In this document: positions 8,438 through 17,879 of the stretch, piece by piece | How the letters are laid out: every line of letters begins with the position of its first letter | Position numbering within the stretch: position 1 is the stretch's first letter | Source: Paenibacillus sp. SC116 | Lineage (GTDB): Bacteria > Bacillota > Bacilli > Paenibacillales > Paenibacillaceae | Direction of reading: 5' to 3' | Length of the DNA: 64,000 bases | NCBI RefSeq assembly: GCF_024733555.1 | Contig: NZ_JANIOF010000006.1 | Span: 222,947 to 286,946, forward strand | Notes under the pieces: model-generated | Told to the model about the DNA's origin: nothing | The model's input: the letters and a program-made list of their open reading frames with translations, nothing else | The model's database searches: none | Position numbers and translations under genes: made by a program

Positions 8438-10762
8438 ATGGAGCCGAAACTTGCACAAGTTCGAAAGCTTCCACTTTTGCCTCTACGAGGACTACTAGTC
8501 TATCCAAGCATGGTGCTTCATCTGGATGTCGGGCGTGATAAGTCCGTTAAAGCGCTCGAGCAAGCGATGCTTGAAGACCAGATGCTGCTCTTGTGCTCCC
8601 AATCCGAAGTAAGCGTAGAGGATCCTGCGCAAGACGATATTTATCCGGTGGGGACTGTAGCTACAGTTCGTCAAATGCTTCGTTTGCCTAACAATACGAT
8701 TCGGGTACTTGTTGAAGGCATGACGAGGGCGGAAATTATTGAATATGTACCTAATGATGAATTCTATGAAGTTAGAGTGAATCTCATCGAAGAGCACTCG
8801 GGAGCGGAGCATGAGACAGAGGCATTCCGACGTTCGGTTCTGTCTAAGTTCGAAAGCTATGTATCTTTATCCAAAAAAGTAACGGCGGAGATGTTAGCGG
8901 CAGTTACAGATATTACGGAACCTGGAAGGTTTGCCGATATGGTGGCGAGTCACTTGCCGCTTAAGCTCAAAGATAAGCAATACTTGCTTGAGCTTTCCAA
9001 TGTCAGAGATCGGCTGGAAGCGCTGCTTGAGTTGTTGGAAAATGAAAGTGAAGTACTTGAGCTGGAGCGGAAAATTCATTCGCAGGTGAAGAAGCGGATT
9101 GAGAAGACGCAGAAGGAATATTACTTGCGCGAGCAGATGAAAGCTATCCAGAAGGAGCTAGGCGACAAAGAGGGTCGTGTAGGCGAAGTGGAGGAGCTTC
9201 GTGAGCAGCTTAAGTCGCTAGAGGCACCGGAAAAAGTGCTTGAGAAGCTCGCTAAGGAAATCGATCGGCTAGAGAAGATTCCTCCTAGTTCAGCTGAAGG
9301 TGCTGTTGTTCGCAACTACATTGACTGGGTTATGCAAATTCCATGGGGAACTCGCACCGAGGATGATATGGACTTGCACAAAGCCGAGTCTATATTGGAA
9401 GCGGACCATTATGGTCTTGAAAAACCAAAGGAGCGGGTACTGGAGTATCTTGCAGTACAGCAGCTCGTTAAACAATTAAAAGGTCCGATATTGTGTATGG
9501 TTGGACCACCAGGTGTCGGGAAAACGTCTTTGGCGCGGTCCATTGCGAAGTCGCTTGGTCGTAAGTTTGTACGGATATCACTTGGTGGTGTAAGGGATGA
9601 AGCTGAGATTCGTGGTCATCGCCGAACGTATGTAGGAGCGATGCCAGGGCGTATTATTCAGGCGCTGAAAACAGCGGGGTCGATGAATCCAGTTGTGCTC
9701 TTGGATGAGATTGATAAGATGGGTTCTGACATGCGAGGGGATCCTTCGGCAGCCATGTTGGAAGTACTCGATCCAGAGCAAAACAATACGTTTAGCGATC
9801 ATTTCATTGAGTTGCCTGTGGACTTATCCCAAGTTATGTTCGTGACGACCGCCAATGCAGTTCATAACATACCCCGTCCGTTGCTTGATCGTATGGAATA
9901 CATACCGCTGTCCGGTTATACGGAATTAGAGAAGCTGGAGATAGCGAAGCGTCATCTATTCGAGAAGCAAATGCGCGATCATGGCCTTAAAGAAGAGCAC
10001 TTGCAACTGGATGATGATGTTATCCGTCGTCTCATTCGCGAATATACGCGAGAAGCGGGTGTGCGTCAGTTAGAACAGCGTCTAGCTGCGCTTTGCCGTA
10101 AGGCGGCTAAGATTATTGTTTCCAAGTCGGAAGAGACGGTTCGAATTACTGCTTCTGATGTAGAGGAGTTTTTAGGGGTGCCTCGGTACAGATATGGTCA
10201 ATCTGAAACAGAACATCAGGTTGGTATCGTTACGGGGCTTGCGTGGACAGAAGTTGGTGGTGATACGCTGACTATCGAGGTGACAGTCGTTCCGGGAACA
10301 GGCAAGCTGCTGCTGACTGGTAAGCTGGGTGATGTTATGAAGGAATCTGCTCAAGCGGCATTTAGCTACATCCGTTCTAAAGCCGATGTATGGCAGTTGG
10401 AGCCTTCATTCCATGAGAAATTGGATATACACATTCATGTACCAGAAGGTGCTATTCCGAAGGATGGACCGTCTGCAGGGATTGCTATGGCTACGGCACT
10501 TGTTTCAGCTTTGACAAAGCGGTATGTCTCGAAGGATGTTGCTATGACAGGAGAGATTACTTTACGAGGTCGTGTGCTTCCGATTGGTGGCTTGAAAGAG
10601 AAGTCCTTGGCTGCACATCGAGCTGGCATTCAAAAAGTACTTTTCCCTCACGACAATGTGCGTGACTTGGATGATATCCCTGAAAGCATTCGCCAAGAGT
10701 TGGTGTTTGTCCCCGTCCGTCATATGGATGAAGTGCTTGAGCATGCATTGCTTGAGCAATAA
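8438..10762 (+). CDS. lonA: ATP-dependent protease La (LonA)
   Basis: Cytoplasmic hexameric AAA+ serine protease for damaged and regulatory proteins. At 774 residues it is full length: N-terminal LON substrate domain (about 8-200), coiled-coil helices (200-285), AAA+ module with Walker A GPPGVGKT (356-363) and Walker B LLDEID (Asp423, Glu424), and the S16 protease domain with Ser679 (KDGPSAG) and Lys722 (GGLKEK). The ATG follows GGGGGTGC. Gene order lonB-lonA-engB matches Bacillus subtilis. Confidence 0.97.
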   Translation: MEPKLAQVRKLPLLPLRGLLVYPSMVLHLDVGRDKSVKALEQAMLEDQMLLLCSQSEVSVEDPAQDDIYPVGTVATVRQMLRLPNNTIRVLVEGMTRAEIIEYVPNDEFYEVRVNLIEEHSGAEHETEAFRRSVLSKFESYVSLSKKVTAEMLAAVTDITEPGRFADMVASHLPLKLKDKQYLLELSNVRDRLEALLELLENESEVLELERKIHSQVKKRIEKTQKEYYLREQMKAIQKELGDKEGRVGEVEELREQLKSLEAPEKVLEKLAKEIDRLEKIPPSSAEGAVVRNYIDWVMQIPWGTRTEDDMDLHKAESILEADHYGLEKPKERVLEYLAVQQLVKQLKGPILCMVGPPGVGKTSLARSIAKSLGRKFVRISLGGVRDEAEIRGHRRTYVGAMPGRIIQALKTAGSMNPVVLLDEIDKMGSDMRGDPSAAMLEVLDPEQNNTFSDHFIELPVDLSQVMFVTTANAVHNIPRPLLDRMEYIPLSGYTELEKLEIAKRHLFEKQMRDHGLKEEHLQLDDDVIRRLIREYTREAGVRQLEQRLAALCRKAAKIIVSKSEETVRITASDVEEFLGVPRYRYGQSETEHQVGIVTGLAWTEVGGDTLTIEVTVVPGTGKLLLTGKLGDVMKESAQAAFSYIRSKADVWQLEPSFHEKLDIHIHVPEGAIPKDGPSAGIAMATALVSALTKRYVSKDVAMTGEITLRGRVLPIGGLKEKSLAAHRAGIQKVLFPHDNVRDLDDIPESIRQELVFVPVRHMDEVLEHALLEQ

Positions 10763-10916
10763 AGGTGCTGAAGTCGTGTAAGCGACGAGGTTTTTATTTC
10801 CCTTAATCAGCATGTGTAGGATAGAAGGTAATATATAGTGGTGACGAATGAAGCGGGCGCCGATATTAGGCGTCCGTTATTGCGTATGTAGTATTGATGA
10901 AGGATGGTGTAGCAAC

Positions 10917-11555
10917 ATGAAAATTAAAAATGCAGAATTTATTATTAGTGCGGTAGGTCCAGATCAGTATCCAGAGGACGGGCTACCTGAAATCGCGCTG
11001 GCAGGGCGCTCAAATGTAGGGAAATCCTCATTAATTAACCGCCTTATTATGCGAAAAAATCTGGCTCGTACAAGTTCGCAGCCAGGTAAAACACAGCAAT
11101 TGAACTATTATCGTATTCATACAGATAATGAACTTTATTTTGTCGATGTACCTGGCTATGGCTTTGCTAAAGTATCAAAAACACAACGTGCTGCTTGGGG
11201 GCGTATGATTGAAGCTTACATTCAGAATCGAGAGCCGTTAAAGCTTATTATGCAAGTCATTGACCTCCGTCATGCGCCTTCAAAAGACGATGTTATGATG
11301 TATGATTGGTTGACTCATTTTGATCTGCCTGTATGTATTGTAGCGACGAAAGCGGACAAGCTGCCGCGCAGCCAATGGCCAAAGCATTTGAAGCAGGTAA
11401 AGACTACGCTTGGCATAAAGCCCAATACGCCAATTGTGATGTTCTCTTCTGAGACAGGTATGGGAAGAGAAGAACTGTGGGACATTATTACTCAAGAGGC
11501 GTTTCCAGAAATGGATGCAGATTTAGAAGAAGGTAATAATTCATCGGAAACATAG
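10917..11555 (+). CDS. engB: Ribosome biogenesis GTP-binding protein EngB/YsxC
   Basis: Essential circularly ordinary TRAFAC GTPase needed for 50S subunit assembly. The 212-residue protein shows G1 [10 protein letters not shown]3 DVPGYG, G4 TKADK and G5 SSETG, plus the conserved [13 protein letters not shown] switch I segment. I choose ATG 10917: AAGGATGGTG lies upstream and [13 protein letters not shown] matches family N-termini, whereas an in-frame ATG at 10848 would add 23 unrelated residues. The acidic C-terminal tail makes it slightly longer than the usual ~195 residues. Confidence 0.94.
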   Translation: MKIKNAEFIISAVGPDQYPEDGLPEIALAGRSNVGKSSLINRLIMRKNLARTSSQPGKTQQLNYYRIHTDNELYFVDVPGYGFAKVSKTQRAAWGRMIEAYIQNREPLKLIMQVIDLRHAPSKDDVMMYDWLTHFDLPVCIVATKADKLPRSQWPKHLKQVKTTLGIKPNTPIVMFSSETGMGREELWDIITQEAFPEMDADLEEGNNSSET

Positions 11556-11680
11556 GTTGAAACGGCTAGAAAACAAGAAACAATGCTGTTATTGCAGTGG
11601 AATGCCGTTTTCCAGCTGATTTTTCTAAAATCCTCAATAAAATAATGACTCGCTAAGAGGAAAAACACTTTGCTCTGTAG

Positions 11681-11686
11681 TATAAT
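11681..11686 (+). promoter_or_regulatory. -10 box upstream of the 194-residue protein
   Basis: A perfect TATAAT about 40 bases before the start at 11727. No -35 box at 16-18 bases is convincing, so the promoter call is tentative. Confidence 0.4.
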
Positions 11687-11726
11687 GTTAATGTAAGCAA
11701 AGGTTCAGGAATTGAGGAGATAAAGT

Positions 11727-12311
11727 ATGGCTAGGCGATTAGCCACAGAATATGTGAAAGCCCGTATGCAGATGACAGAGCCGCAATTAACCTTATTTTT
11801 AAGTTCATTACCAGGCCAAACGTTAGCTTGGCGTGTTAAAGTAATGGACAATGGGAATCAAGAAGTTGTTCTTGAGGATGGTCAAGGTGATGCGATTACG
11901 TTCCTGTTCGAGAAGCAAGGCAATCGGTATGTCTGTGTAACGTCTTGTCGCTTACTTCGCCCGAAGTTAACCCAGATCATGCATAAGCTTGTAATGGAGT
12001 TTCGTGGTGAGGCGGTTGTTAACCGCATTTTTGCAGGCTTTACAATGCAGTATGTATATACTGAGGGTAAGGTTTGCCAAATTGTAGAGCAACAGGGTGA
12101 GCAAGCTCGGATCGTATACGAACAGAAGGACTTTGCTCGCGACTTGCAGATGATGTATGGCCAAGATATTGTGGAACAGCAAATTGCTGTTATACGTGAA
12201 CAGATCAACGAGCTGTTGGATGCGCGTAACCGTGAATTAAGTGATCAGGTTGCATCCATTGATCAGCAGTTGCATGCATTATCACATCAATTGTTTGTAT
12301 TAGAAGCGTAA
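11727..12311 (+). CDS. Conserved protein of unknown function
   Basis: A 194-residue cytoplasmic protein with no signal peptide or membrane helix. I recognise no domain. The first ~130 residues look like a mixed alpha/beta fold (YVKARMQMTEPQLTLFLSSL, then a beta-rich part ending in a GFTMQYVYTEGK segment); the C-terminus (about 147-194) is predicted by eye to be a coiled coil with heptads (IREQINELLDARNRELS, then IDQQLHALSHQLFVLEA). AGGAGATAAAG precedes the ATG, and a terminator follows, so it is a single-gene unit. From memory similar proteins are found next to speD in other paenibacilli, but this was not checked. Confidence 0.75.
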   Translation: MARRLATEYVKARMQMTEPQLTLFLSSLPGQTLAWRVKVMDNGNQEVVLEDGQGDAITFLFEKQGNRYVCVTSCRLLRPKLTQIMHKLVMEFRGEAVVNRIFAGFTMQYVYTEGKVCQIVEQQGEQARIVYEQKDFARDLQMMYGQDIVEQQIAVIREQINELLDARNRELSDQVASIDQQLHALSHQLFVLEA

Positions 12312-12350
12312 GCAATACGGAATCATACACATATACGATGCTCATAATAG

Positions 12351-12375
12351 CCGCCTCTACATAGAGGCGGTCTTT
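12351..12375 (+). terminator. Terminator after the 194-residue protein
   Basis: CCGCCTCT (12351-12358) and AGAGGCGG (12363-12370) form a perfect 8-bp stem with loop ACAT, followed by TCTTTCTT. Confidence 0.75.
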
Positions 12376-12480
12376 CTTGTTTATAATACGAATACAGCTT
12401 AATGGCATCCGAATAATAGTGTAAATCCGATGAAAAATTGTTCGGAAAAAAAGAAGTTTGGAATTTCTTGAAAAAAGGGC

Positions 12481-12509
12481 TTGCAATAATGTTCGCAAGA
12501 TGTTATTTT
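12481..12509 (+). promoter_or_regulatory. Possible speD promoter
   Basis: TTGCAA (12481-12486), a 17-base spacer and TATTTT (12504-12509). A start near 12516 would give a leader of about 145 bases before speD. Confidence 0.4.
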
Positions 12510-12540
12510 TAATCTCGTTGAAAACATATATAGGAACCAG

Positions 12541-12662
12541 GATTCACTCAGGACATTGTATGTTGCGAGAGATGCATTCCCTCGGGAAGTGAATGACGTA
12601 GGTCCTAGCGGATGAAAATTGTTTCAAAAAACATTTTATTCCTAGGAAGGGGGAAACGAAAG
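12541..12662 (+). ncRNA. Candidate cis-regulatory leader RNA of speD
   Basis: ATTCACT (12542-12548) pairs perfectly with AGTGAAT (12588-12594). AGGAC (12550-12554), inside that loop, pairs with GTCCT (12602-12606) outside it, which makes an H-type pseudoknot. A small hairpin TTCC/GGAA with loop CTCG (12577-12588) sits inside and would compete for one base. TCCTAG (12603-12608), which includes the second pseudoknot strand, can instead pair with CTAGGA (12642-12647), the start of the speD Shine-Dalgarno AGGAAGGGGG. The two states are mutually exclusive. I do not recognise a named riboswitch class; the regulatory reading is inference. Confidence 0.45.
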
Positions 12663-13061
12663 ATGGAATATTCAACTTTCGGAAGACACGTTGCTGTTGA
12701 CACATGGGGGGTAGACTTTGATTTACTCAACAATGCTGATTACCTCCAATCTCAGCTGGTAGAAGCTGCTGAAGCTTGCGGGGCTACGGTACTGTCCGTA
12801 CAATCCAAGCAATTTGAACCACAAGGAGCAACAGTGCTCGTCTTGTTGTCGGAAAGTCATCTTTCCATCCACACTTACCCAGAGCGTGGATTTGCTGCTA
12901 TTGATTGTTACACATGTGGGGAGACGGTTGATCCGCAACTCGCAATTGATTACCTGGTATCCGTGCTTAAGCCGGAAAAGACGTTCGCGAAGAAAATTAT
13001 TCGTGGACTTGGTGAACTTGAAGTAGTGACACCGGATATGCAAGTGAAGGAACTTGTATAA
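12663..13061 (+). CDS. speD: S-adenosylmethionine decarboxylase proenzyme
   Basis: Pyruvoyl enzyme that supplies decarboxylated SAM for spermidine synthesis. The 132-residue proenzyme is of the short prokaryotic type 1b. Self-cleavage is expected between Glu64 and Ser65 in LLSESHLSIH, with Ser65 becoming the pyruvoyl group; His70 and Cys85 (CYTCGE) are the processing/catalytic partners. I choose ATG 12663 because AGGAAGGGGG lies about 10 bases upstream and MEYSTFGRHV aligns with family N-termini; an in-frame ATG at 12612 would add 17 residues and lies upstream of the ribosome binding site. No spermidine synthase gene is nearby. Confidence 0.93.
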   Translation: MEYSTFGRHVAVDTWGVDFDLLNNADYLQSQLVEAAEACGATVLSVQSKQFEPQGATVLVLLSESHLSIHTYPERGFAAIDCYTCGETVDPQLAIDYLVSVLKPEKTFAKKIIRGLGELEVVTPDMQVKELV

Positions 13062-13119
13062 TACGGTATAAATGAATGTTTAATATGTGATTAAACGTAT
13101 AACTAGCTAAGTATATCCA

Positions 13120-13148
13120 TCCATCGGGATTTTCCCGGTGGATTTTTT
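13120..13148 (+). terminator. Terminator after speD
   Basis: TCCATCGGGA (13120-13129) and TCCCGGTGGA (13133-13142) form a 10-bp stem with one wobble, followed by six T. Confidence 0.85.
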
Positions 13149-13258
13149 ATTTGCAGGCTGTGCTTTCGTCGCTCGTTCGCAGTGACGGTAGGATAGCTTT
13201 TTTTGTTAATAGGGTGTATTTCCTGTGTTGTTACATAAGATTTGGTTAATAAATTAGG

Positions 13259-13294
13259 GACACGTCCATACAAATAGTAGTAGTGCTTCGTGTC
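13259..13294 (+). repeat. Inverted repeat before the ABC importer operon
   Basis: GACACG (13259-13264) and CGTGTC (13289-13294) flank a 24-base spacer, 31 bases upstream of the first importer gene. It could be an operator or a leader hairpin; no promoter around it is convincing. Confidence 0.3.
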
Positions 13295-13324
13295 TATATC
13301 TTGTGTGAAGGCAGGTGAATCTTA

Positions 13325-14053
13325 TTGATCGGCTTTGAGCAGGTGAATAAACACTATGGTTCCTTTCATGTTTTAAAAGATATTAATCTCCACATTGAGA
13401 CGGGAGAGGTGGTTGTTGTGATTGGACCTTCTGGTTCAGGCAAGAGTACACTACTCCGTTGTATCAATCGCCTAGAAGAAATTTCATCAGGTAATCTAAT
13501 CGTTAACGGTTACCAAGTCCACGACAGCAAACTCCCGCTTAATCATTTCCGTAAACATATTGGTATTGTGTTTCAGCATTTTAATTTGTACCCGCATATG
13601 AAGGTAATTGACAACATCACACTGGCGCCGGTTCGTGTGCTCGGTTTGCCGGAGCATGAGGCAAAGAAAAGGGCCCTTGCTTATTTGGAGAGAGTGGGTA
13701 TCGCGGATAAGGCAGAGGCGTATCCTGCTCAATTGTCTGGTGGGCAGCAGCAGCGAGTAGCCATCGCTCGAGGTCTGGCAATGAATCCAGGCATTATGTT
13801 GTTTGATGAGCCGACCTCTGCCTTGGATCCTGAAATGATTGGTGAAGTGCTGGATGTTATGAGATCGCTTGCAAAAGAAGGCATGACGATGGTAATCGTT
13901 TCCCATGAGATGGGATTTGCCCGTGAGGTTGCGGATCGGATTGTATTTATGGATCAGGGCCAAATTGTGGAGGAAGCAGCAGCAGTCGATTTTTTTGTTC
14001 ATCCGAAAGAAGAGCGTGCACGTGTGTTTCTTAGTCGTTTGCTGCATCATTAA
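13325..14053 (+). CDS. glnQ: Polar amino acid ABC transporter, ATP-binding protein
   Basis: ATPase of a polar amino acid (probably glutamine/glutamate) importer. The 242-residue protein has Walker [10 protein letters not shown], the LSGGQQQR signature, Walker [16 protein letters not shown] and the H-loop VSHEMGFA, all typical of the GlnQ/HisP family. The TTG start is supported by GGCAGGTG upstream. It heads a four-gene operon ordered ATPase, binding protein, permease, permease, as in glnQHMP of Bacillus. Confidence 0.93.
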   Translation: MIGFEQVNKHYGSFHVLKDINLHIETGEVVVVIGPSGSGKSTLLRCINRLEEISSGNLIVNGYQVHDSKLPLNHFRKHIGIVFQHFNLYPHMKVIDNITLAPVRVLGLPEHEAKKRALAYLERVGIADKAEAYPAQLSGGQQQRVAIARGLAMNPGIMLFDEPTSALDPEMIGEVLDVMRSLAKEGMTMVIVSHEMGFAREVADRIVFMDQGQIVEEAAAVDFFVHPKEERARVFLSRLLHH

Positions 14054-14077
14054 TCGAAATGAATCAGGGGGGATTGT

Positions 14078-14896
14078 ATGAATAAGAAGTCTACATCCAA
14101 AGGGAAATGTTTAATGATGGTTGCTTGTGTCGGATTATTGCTGTTCCTTACAGCATGTAGTGGGGGAAGCACGAACAAGTCAGCCATAGAGACAGCTAAG
14201 GAGCGTGATAAGCTCGTCATTGGTGTGAAGTTCGATACGAATTTATTTGGATTGAAAGATCCGGGTACTGGTGAAGTACGTGGATTTGATGTGGATATTG
14301 CAAAGGCAGTCGCGAAGAAGTTGCTAGGTGATGAGAAGAAGCTGGAGTTGAAGGAAGTAACGTCGAAGACAAGAATCCCAATGCTGAAAAACGGAGATAT
14401 CGATGCGATTGTTGCGACGATGACCATTACAGAGGAGCGCAAGCAGCAGGTGGATTTTACGGATGTGTATTTTGAAGCGGGACAATCTTTGCTTGTGAAA
14501 AAAGGCAGCTCGGTAAGTTCCATCGATGATCTGAAATCAGGTGTGAAAGTGCTCGCTGTTAAAGGCTCAACCTCAGCCAAAAATGTTAAGGAAAAGGCAC
14601 CTGATGCAGAAGTGCTGGAATTTGAAAATTATCAGGAGGCTTTTACCGCGCTGAAGTCTGGTAAAGGTGAAGCGCTAACGACAGATAATGCAATTTTGTT
14701 AGGCATGATGCAGCAGGACTCTAATTTTGAAATGGTAGGCGGAAACTTTACTGATGAGCCATACGGTATAGCCGTACGCAAGGGGGATGAGCAGCTTGCA
14801 AAGCTCATTAATGATTTGATCAAGGAAATGAAGGCGAATGGTGAGTATGACAAATTGTACGAACAATGGATGGGACAGAAGCCGCCTGCTAAGTAA
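14078..14896 (+). CDS. glnH: Amino acid ABC transporter substrate-binding lipoprotein
   Basis: Extracytoplasmic receptor of the importer. A basic N-terminus and hydrophobic stretch lead to the lipobox LTAC with lipidated Cys27. The rest is a solute-binding family 3 domain: DKLVIGVKFDTNLFGLKDPGTG, then GFDVDIAKAVAKKL, and the DAIVATMTITEERKQQVDFT ligand-site region with the arginine-equivalent segment. These features are closest to glutamate/glutamine binders, but the ligand is inferred. Length 272 residues is usual. GGGGG precedes the ATG; 24 bases separate it from the ATPase gene. Confidence 0.92.
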   Translation: MNKKSTSKGKCLMMVACVGLLLFLTACSGGSTNKSAIETAKERDKLVIGVKFDTNLFGLKDPGTGEVRGFDVDIAKAVAKKLLGDEKKLELKEVTSKTRIPMLKNGDIDAIVATMTITEERKQQVDFTDVYFEAGQSLLVKKGSSVSSIDDLKSGVKVLAVKGSTSAKNVKEKAPDAEVLEFENYQEAFTALKSGKGEALTTDNAILLGMMQQDSNFEMVGGNFTDEPYGIAVRKGDEQLAKLINDLIKEMKANGEYDKLYEQWMGQKPPAK

Positions 14897-14941
14897 AACT
14901 GTCCATTTAATTTAAATGAAGCCAAGGAAGGAGACTATAAG

Positions 14942-15583
14942 ATGATTTCCTTGCTCATTGATCATGGGGATCGATACGTAGAGGGATTTCTAAATACGCT
15001 AATTATTAGTGTGTTTGCGCTAATTGGCAGCTTCGTATTAGGGACAGTGCTGGCAGTGATGCGGATTGCATCGATCCGGATTCTGCGGTGGATAGGGACG
15101 GCCTACGTTGAGTTTATTCGCAATATCCCTTTGCTGCTTGTTGTAGCCATATTTTATCATGGTTTGGCTTTCCTTGGATTGAGCGGTTTTGTTGCTGGGG
15201 GCATAGGTCTCACCATCTATACGGCCGCTTATATTGCCGATGCGATACGTGCGGGTATCCAGTCTATTCCGAAAGGACAAATCGAAGCTGCAAGGTGTTC
15301 GGGCCTGTCCTACTTGCAAGCGATGAGATTTATCGTACTACCGCAAGCCATAAAGATTGTAATCCCGCCGCTGGGCAATCAATTTCTGAATTTGATTAAA
15401 AACTCCGCTATTTTAGGTGTATACGCTGGTGCAGATTTAATGTACTTCGGTGATCAAATTAACTCTGATACGTTTGATACGTTCAATGTATACCTGTTAG
15501 TTGGTTTGTTCTATTTGTTGCTAACTATTCCAACTAGCTTTGCTGTTCGGGCGTTGGAGCGACGAATGGCGCGAAGTAGTTAG
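14942..15583 (+). CDS. glnM: Amino acid ABC transporter permease (first)
   Basis: Membrane subunit of the importer, 213 residues with about five helices. The coupling EAA loop is EAARCSGLSYLQAMRFIVLPQA, which contacts the ATPase. The N-terminal GFLNTLIISVFALIGSFVLG is the typical His/Glu/Gln permease entry helix. AAGGAAGGAG precedes the ATG. The second permease follows 15 bases later, so the pair forms a heterodimeric channel. Confidence 0.92.
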   Translation: MISLLIDHGDRYVEGFLNTLIISVFALIGSFVLGTVLAVMRIASIRILRWIGTAYVEFIRNIPLLLVVAIFYHGLAFLGLSGFVAGGIGLTIYTAAYIADAIRAGIQSIPKGQIEAARCSGLSYLQAMRFIVLPQAIKIVIPPLGNQFLNLIKNSAILGVYAGADLMYFGDQINSDTFDTFNVYLLVGLFYLLLTIPTSFAVRALERRMARSS

Positions 15584-15598
15584 GGAAGGAGGCTTAGG

Positions 15599-16246
15599 AT
15601 GGATTTTATCGGGGCTTATTCGTATGACAATGTGATGTACTTGCTGCAGGGATTAGGTGTCTCGATAGCAGTTGCTGCAGCTGCGATTGTACTGAGCTTT
15701 ATTCTAGCTTGTTTGCTCGCTATTATTCGATATGCGCGTATTCCTGTCCTTTCTCAAATTGTCACTGTATGTGTGGAAACGATTCGTAATTTGCCTTTGC
15801 TGCTTATCATTTTCTTTGTGTATTTTGCACTGCCCGAGGTTGGTATTAAAATGAGCGTGTTTACGTCGGCAATCGTAGCTCTGACGATATTTGAAGCAGC
15901 CATGATATCGGAAATTGTGCGAGCGGGCTTGCTGTCGATAGATAAAGGGCAAATTGAAGCAGCACGGTCCAGTGGACTATCCTATATTCAGACGCTGCGT
16001 TTCATTACTCTACCGCAAGCCTTGCGGCGTATGGTGCCACCTATTGTAGGTCAGTTTATTTCCTTGATTAAGGATACGTCGCTGACCGTTATTATTTCAC
16101 TGCCGGAATTGATGCATAGCGCGAAAGTGGTGAGCGGGCAAAACTTCAACTACGTCATTCCGATTTATTTGTTGGCGGCTTTGTTCTATTTTATTATTAA
16201 TTTTACGATATCAAGTGTAGCAAAGCGTATTGAGGTGCGTGTTTAA
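15599..16246 (+). CDS. glnP: Amino acid ABC transporter permease (second)
   Basis: Second membrane subunit, 215 residues, with the same topology as its upstream partner and an EAA loop EAARSSGLSYIQTLRFITLP. The ETIRNLPLLLIIFFVYFALP segment is characteristic of the family. AGGGAAGGAGG precedes the ATG. It is the last gene of the importer operon and is followed by a strong terminator. Confidence 0.92.
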   Translation: MDFIGAYSYDNVMYLLQGLGVSIAVAAAAIVLSFILACLLAIIRYARIPVLSQIVTVCVETIRNLPLLLIIFFVYFALPEVGIKMSVFTSAIVALTIFEAAMISEIVRAGLLSIDKGQIEAARSSGLSYIQTLRFITLPQALRRMVPPIVGQFISLIKDTSLTVIISLPELMHSAKVVSGQNFNYVIPIYLLAALFYFIINFTISSVAKRIEVRV

Positions 16247-16324
16247 AGGAACTGTTAATTTTTGTCTTGTAAATCTTGGGCTGGGGCGTATAATGTAAAT
16301 AAATTGATACAAGTGGACGGCAGG

Positions 16325-16368
16325 CAGCCGGACGTTAACCTTATATAGGGGCGTCCGGCTGTTTTTTT
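16325..16368 (+). terminator. Terminator after the ABC importer operon
   Basis: CAGCCGGACG (16325-16334) and CGTCCGGCTG (16352-16361) form a perfect 10-bp stem followed by seven T. The remaining 263 bases before the SLH gene hold an 8-base direct repeat CTTGATGC (16485-16492, 16508-16515) and a TATACT at 16519-16524 without a clear -35; I see nothing else there. Confidence 0.92.
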
Positions 16369-16631
16369 ATTATATAGGACTTAAGTCTTGGGTTAGGTGA
16401 GCCGATATAAGTAATAACCGCCTATATTTTTCCTTCTCCACTTGCTTAATTCAGTCTTCACAGAATCGCTTCACTGTCATTCTACTTGATGCATGCAAGA
16501 TCACGTTCTTGATGCGGGTATACTCTTCTAACAGCAATGTTTCCATACACATCTCGCTCGCACTATATCCCTTTTCATATTCAAACAACTAGATTGAGAA
16601 TCAATCGAACAACTACAAGGAGGATCTATTT

Positions 16632-17867
16632 ATGATGAACAAACAATCGCTTGCTGCAATTACGGCACTATCTGTATTTTTAGGTGGTAGCTTGCCAGTA
16701 AGTCTATCAACAACAGCTACAGTCTCAGCTACCGAAAACAGATTAGCTGCCGAACAGGGTAAAGTGGCCGTATCGGACAATATTAAAAATTTCACTGATA
16801 CAGCTGGGCACTGGGCAGAAGGGGCAATCTATGAGGCTGTTAAGAGAGGGTATGTAACAGGGTATCCTACAGGAAAATTTCTACCTAATAATAAAGTGAC
16901 TCGTGCGGAATTTTTGAAAATGGCGGTTTCTGCATTGAATTTGCCAGTTGAATCTTCATCAAGTGGTTCGTGGTATGTGAAGTATGTAGATGCTGCCAAG
17001 TCATCTGGGGTTTTTGTAACGAGTGATTTTGCAGATGCGGATTGGAACAAGCCGTTGACGCGTGAAGAAATGGCGAAGGTTGCGGTAAGGGCACTAGGAA
17101 GTACGACTAAGGTAGAAGAGAATCAATGGATGTATCTTGCAACGAAGAGTGGAATTATTTCTGGGACAAGCCTAGGAGAGATTTCACCTAATGGGGTGAC
17201 GACTCGTGCTCAAGCGATCTCTGTTATCGAAAGAATTCTTAAGGTGAAGAACGGTGTGAAGCTCCCTGCTGACAAATACGCAGTTGCTGCCGCTGAGGTG
17301 CTTTGGCATAAGACGAATATTTTTACGGTTGCAGCGGCTATGTTCGATCGACCGGAAAATTATGATTCAAAGGCATCGAATGCCGGGCTTAATTCTTGGA
17401 AGAAAGAGAAGTTAACATTTACAACGGATGATGGCAAATATAAAGCGGAAATTCAGCAATTGATAGTTATCGACATGGCAGATCCAAAAGACCCGAACAG
17501 AAGACTCCTTCCTCCTATTAAGGAGTTAAGCTGGGTATCGTTCACTACTGAAAAAAAGCTTAAAGAAGTTAGTGATGATTATGTAATTCTTCTACGGGCG
17601 AAAGACATATTTATTAAAGATGCAAAGCGCTATGGGAACGGATTGAGATTTTCATTCGGTGGTTTTGTAGAAGATGAAGCGGGACTAACGACTAATTCAC
17701 CACAAATATTGAAGCATAGGGACAATTTTCTTGATGCTTACATTGTTTCTAAGTCAAAATTCAATGTTGATAAAACCAAAATGCTTCGAATTTATATTGA
17801 GGCACCAGGAAGACCAGGGGCCCCATATAAAAACGAAATGATCGTAAAATCGTATTTTGAAAAGTAA
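16632..17867 (+). CDS. S-layer homology domain protein, secreted
   Basis: A 411-residue exported protein predicted to sit on the cell wall. Signal peptide: MMNKQSLAAITALSVFLGG and on, with cleavage likely near VSATEN (about residue 33-35). Three SLH domains follow: about 52-105 (FTDTAGHWAEGAIYEAV, then GYPTGKFLPNNKVTRAE), 112-158 (more divergent) and 164-206 (GIISGTSLGEISPNGVTTRAQA). SLH domains usually bind pyruvylated secondary wall polymer. The C-terminal ~200 residues match nothing I know. AAGGAGGATC precedes the ATG pair (16632 or 16635). The 1122-residue secreted protein starts 12 bases after its stop, so the two are co-expressed. Confidence 0.85.
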   Translation: MMNKQSLAAITALSVFLGGSLPVSLSTTATVSATENRLAAEQGKVAVSDNIKNFTDTAGHWAEGAIYEAVKRGYVTGYPTGKFLPNNKVTRAEFLKMAVSALNLPVESSSSGSWYVKYVDAAKSSGVFVTSDFADADWNKPLTREEMAKVAVRALGSTTKVEENQWMYLATKSGIISGTSLGEISPNGVTTRAQAISVIERILKVKNGVKLPADKYAVAAAEVLWHKTNIFTVAAAMFDRPENYDSKASNAGLNSWKKEKLTFTTDDGKYKAEIQQLIVIDMADPKDPNRRLLPPIKELSWVSFTTEKKLKEVSDDYVILLRAKDIFIKDAKRYGNGLRFSFGGFVEDEAGLTTNSPQILKHRDNFLDAYIVSKSKFNVDKTKMLRIYIEAPGRPGAPYKNEMIVKSYFEK

Positions 17868-17879
17868 GGGGGGATTAAT

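Noticed and set aside
16481..16524. Promoter with TTGATG and TATACT before the SLH gene
   Set aside because: The spacing between the boxes is either too short or too long; no reliable -35 can be paired with the TATACT.
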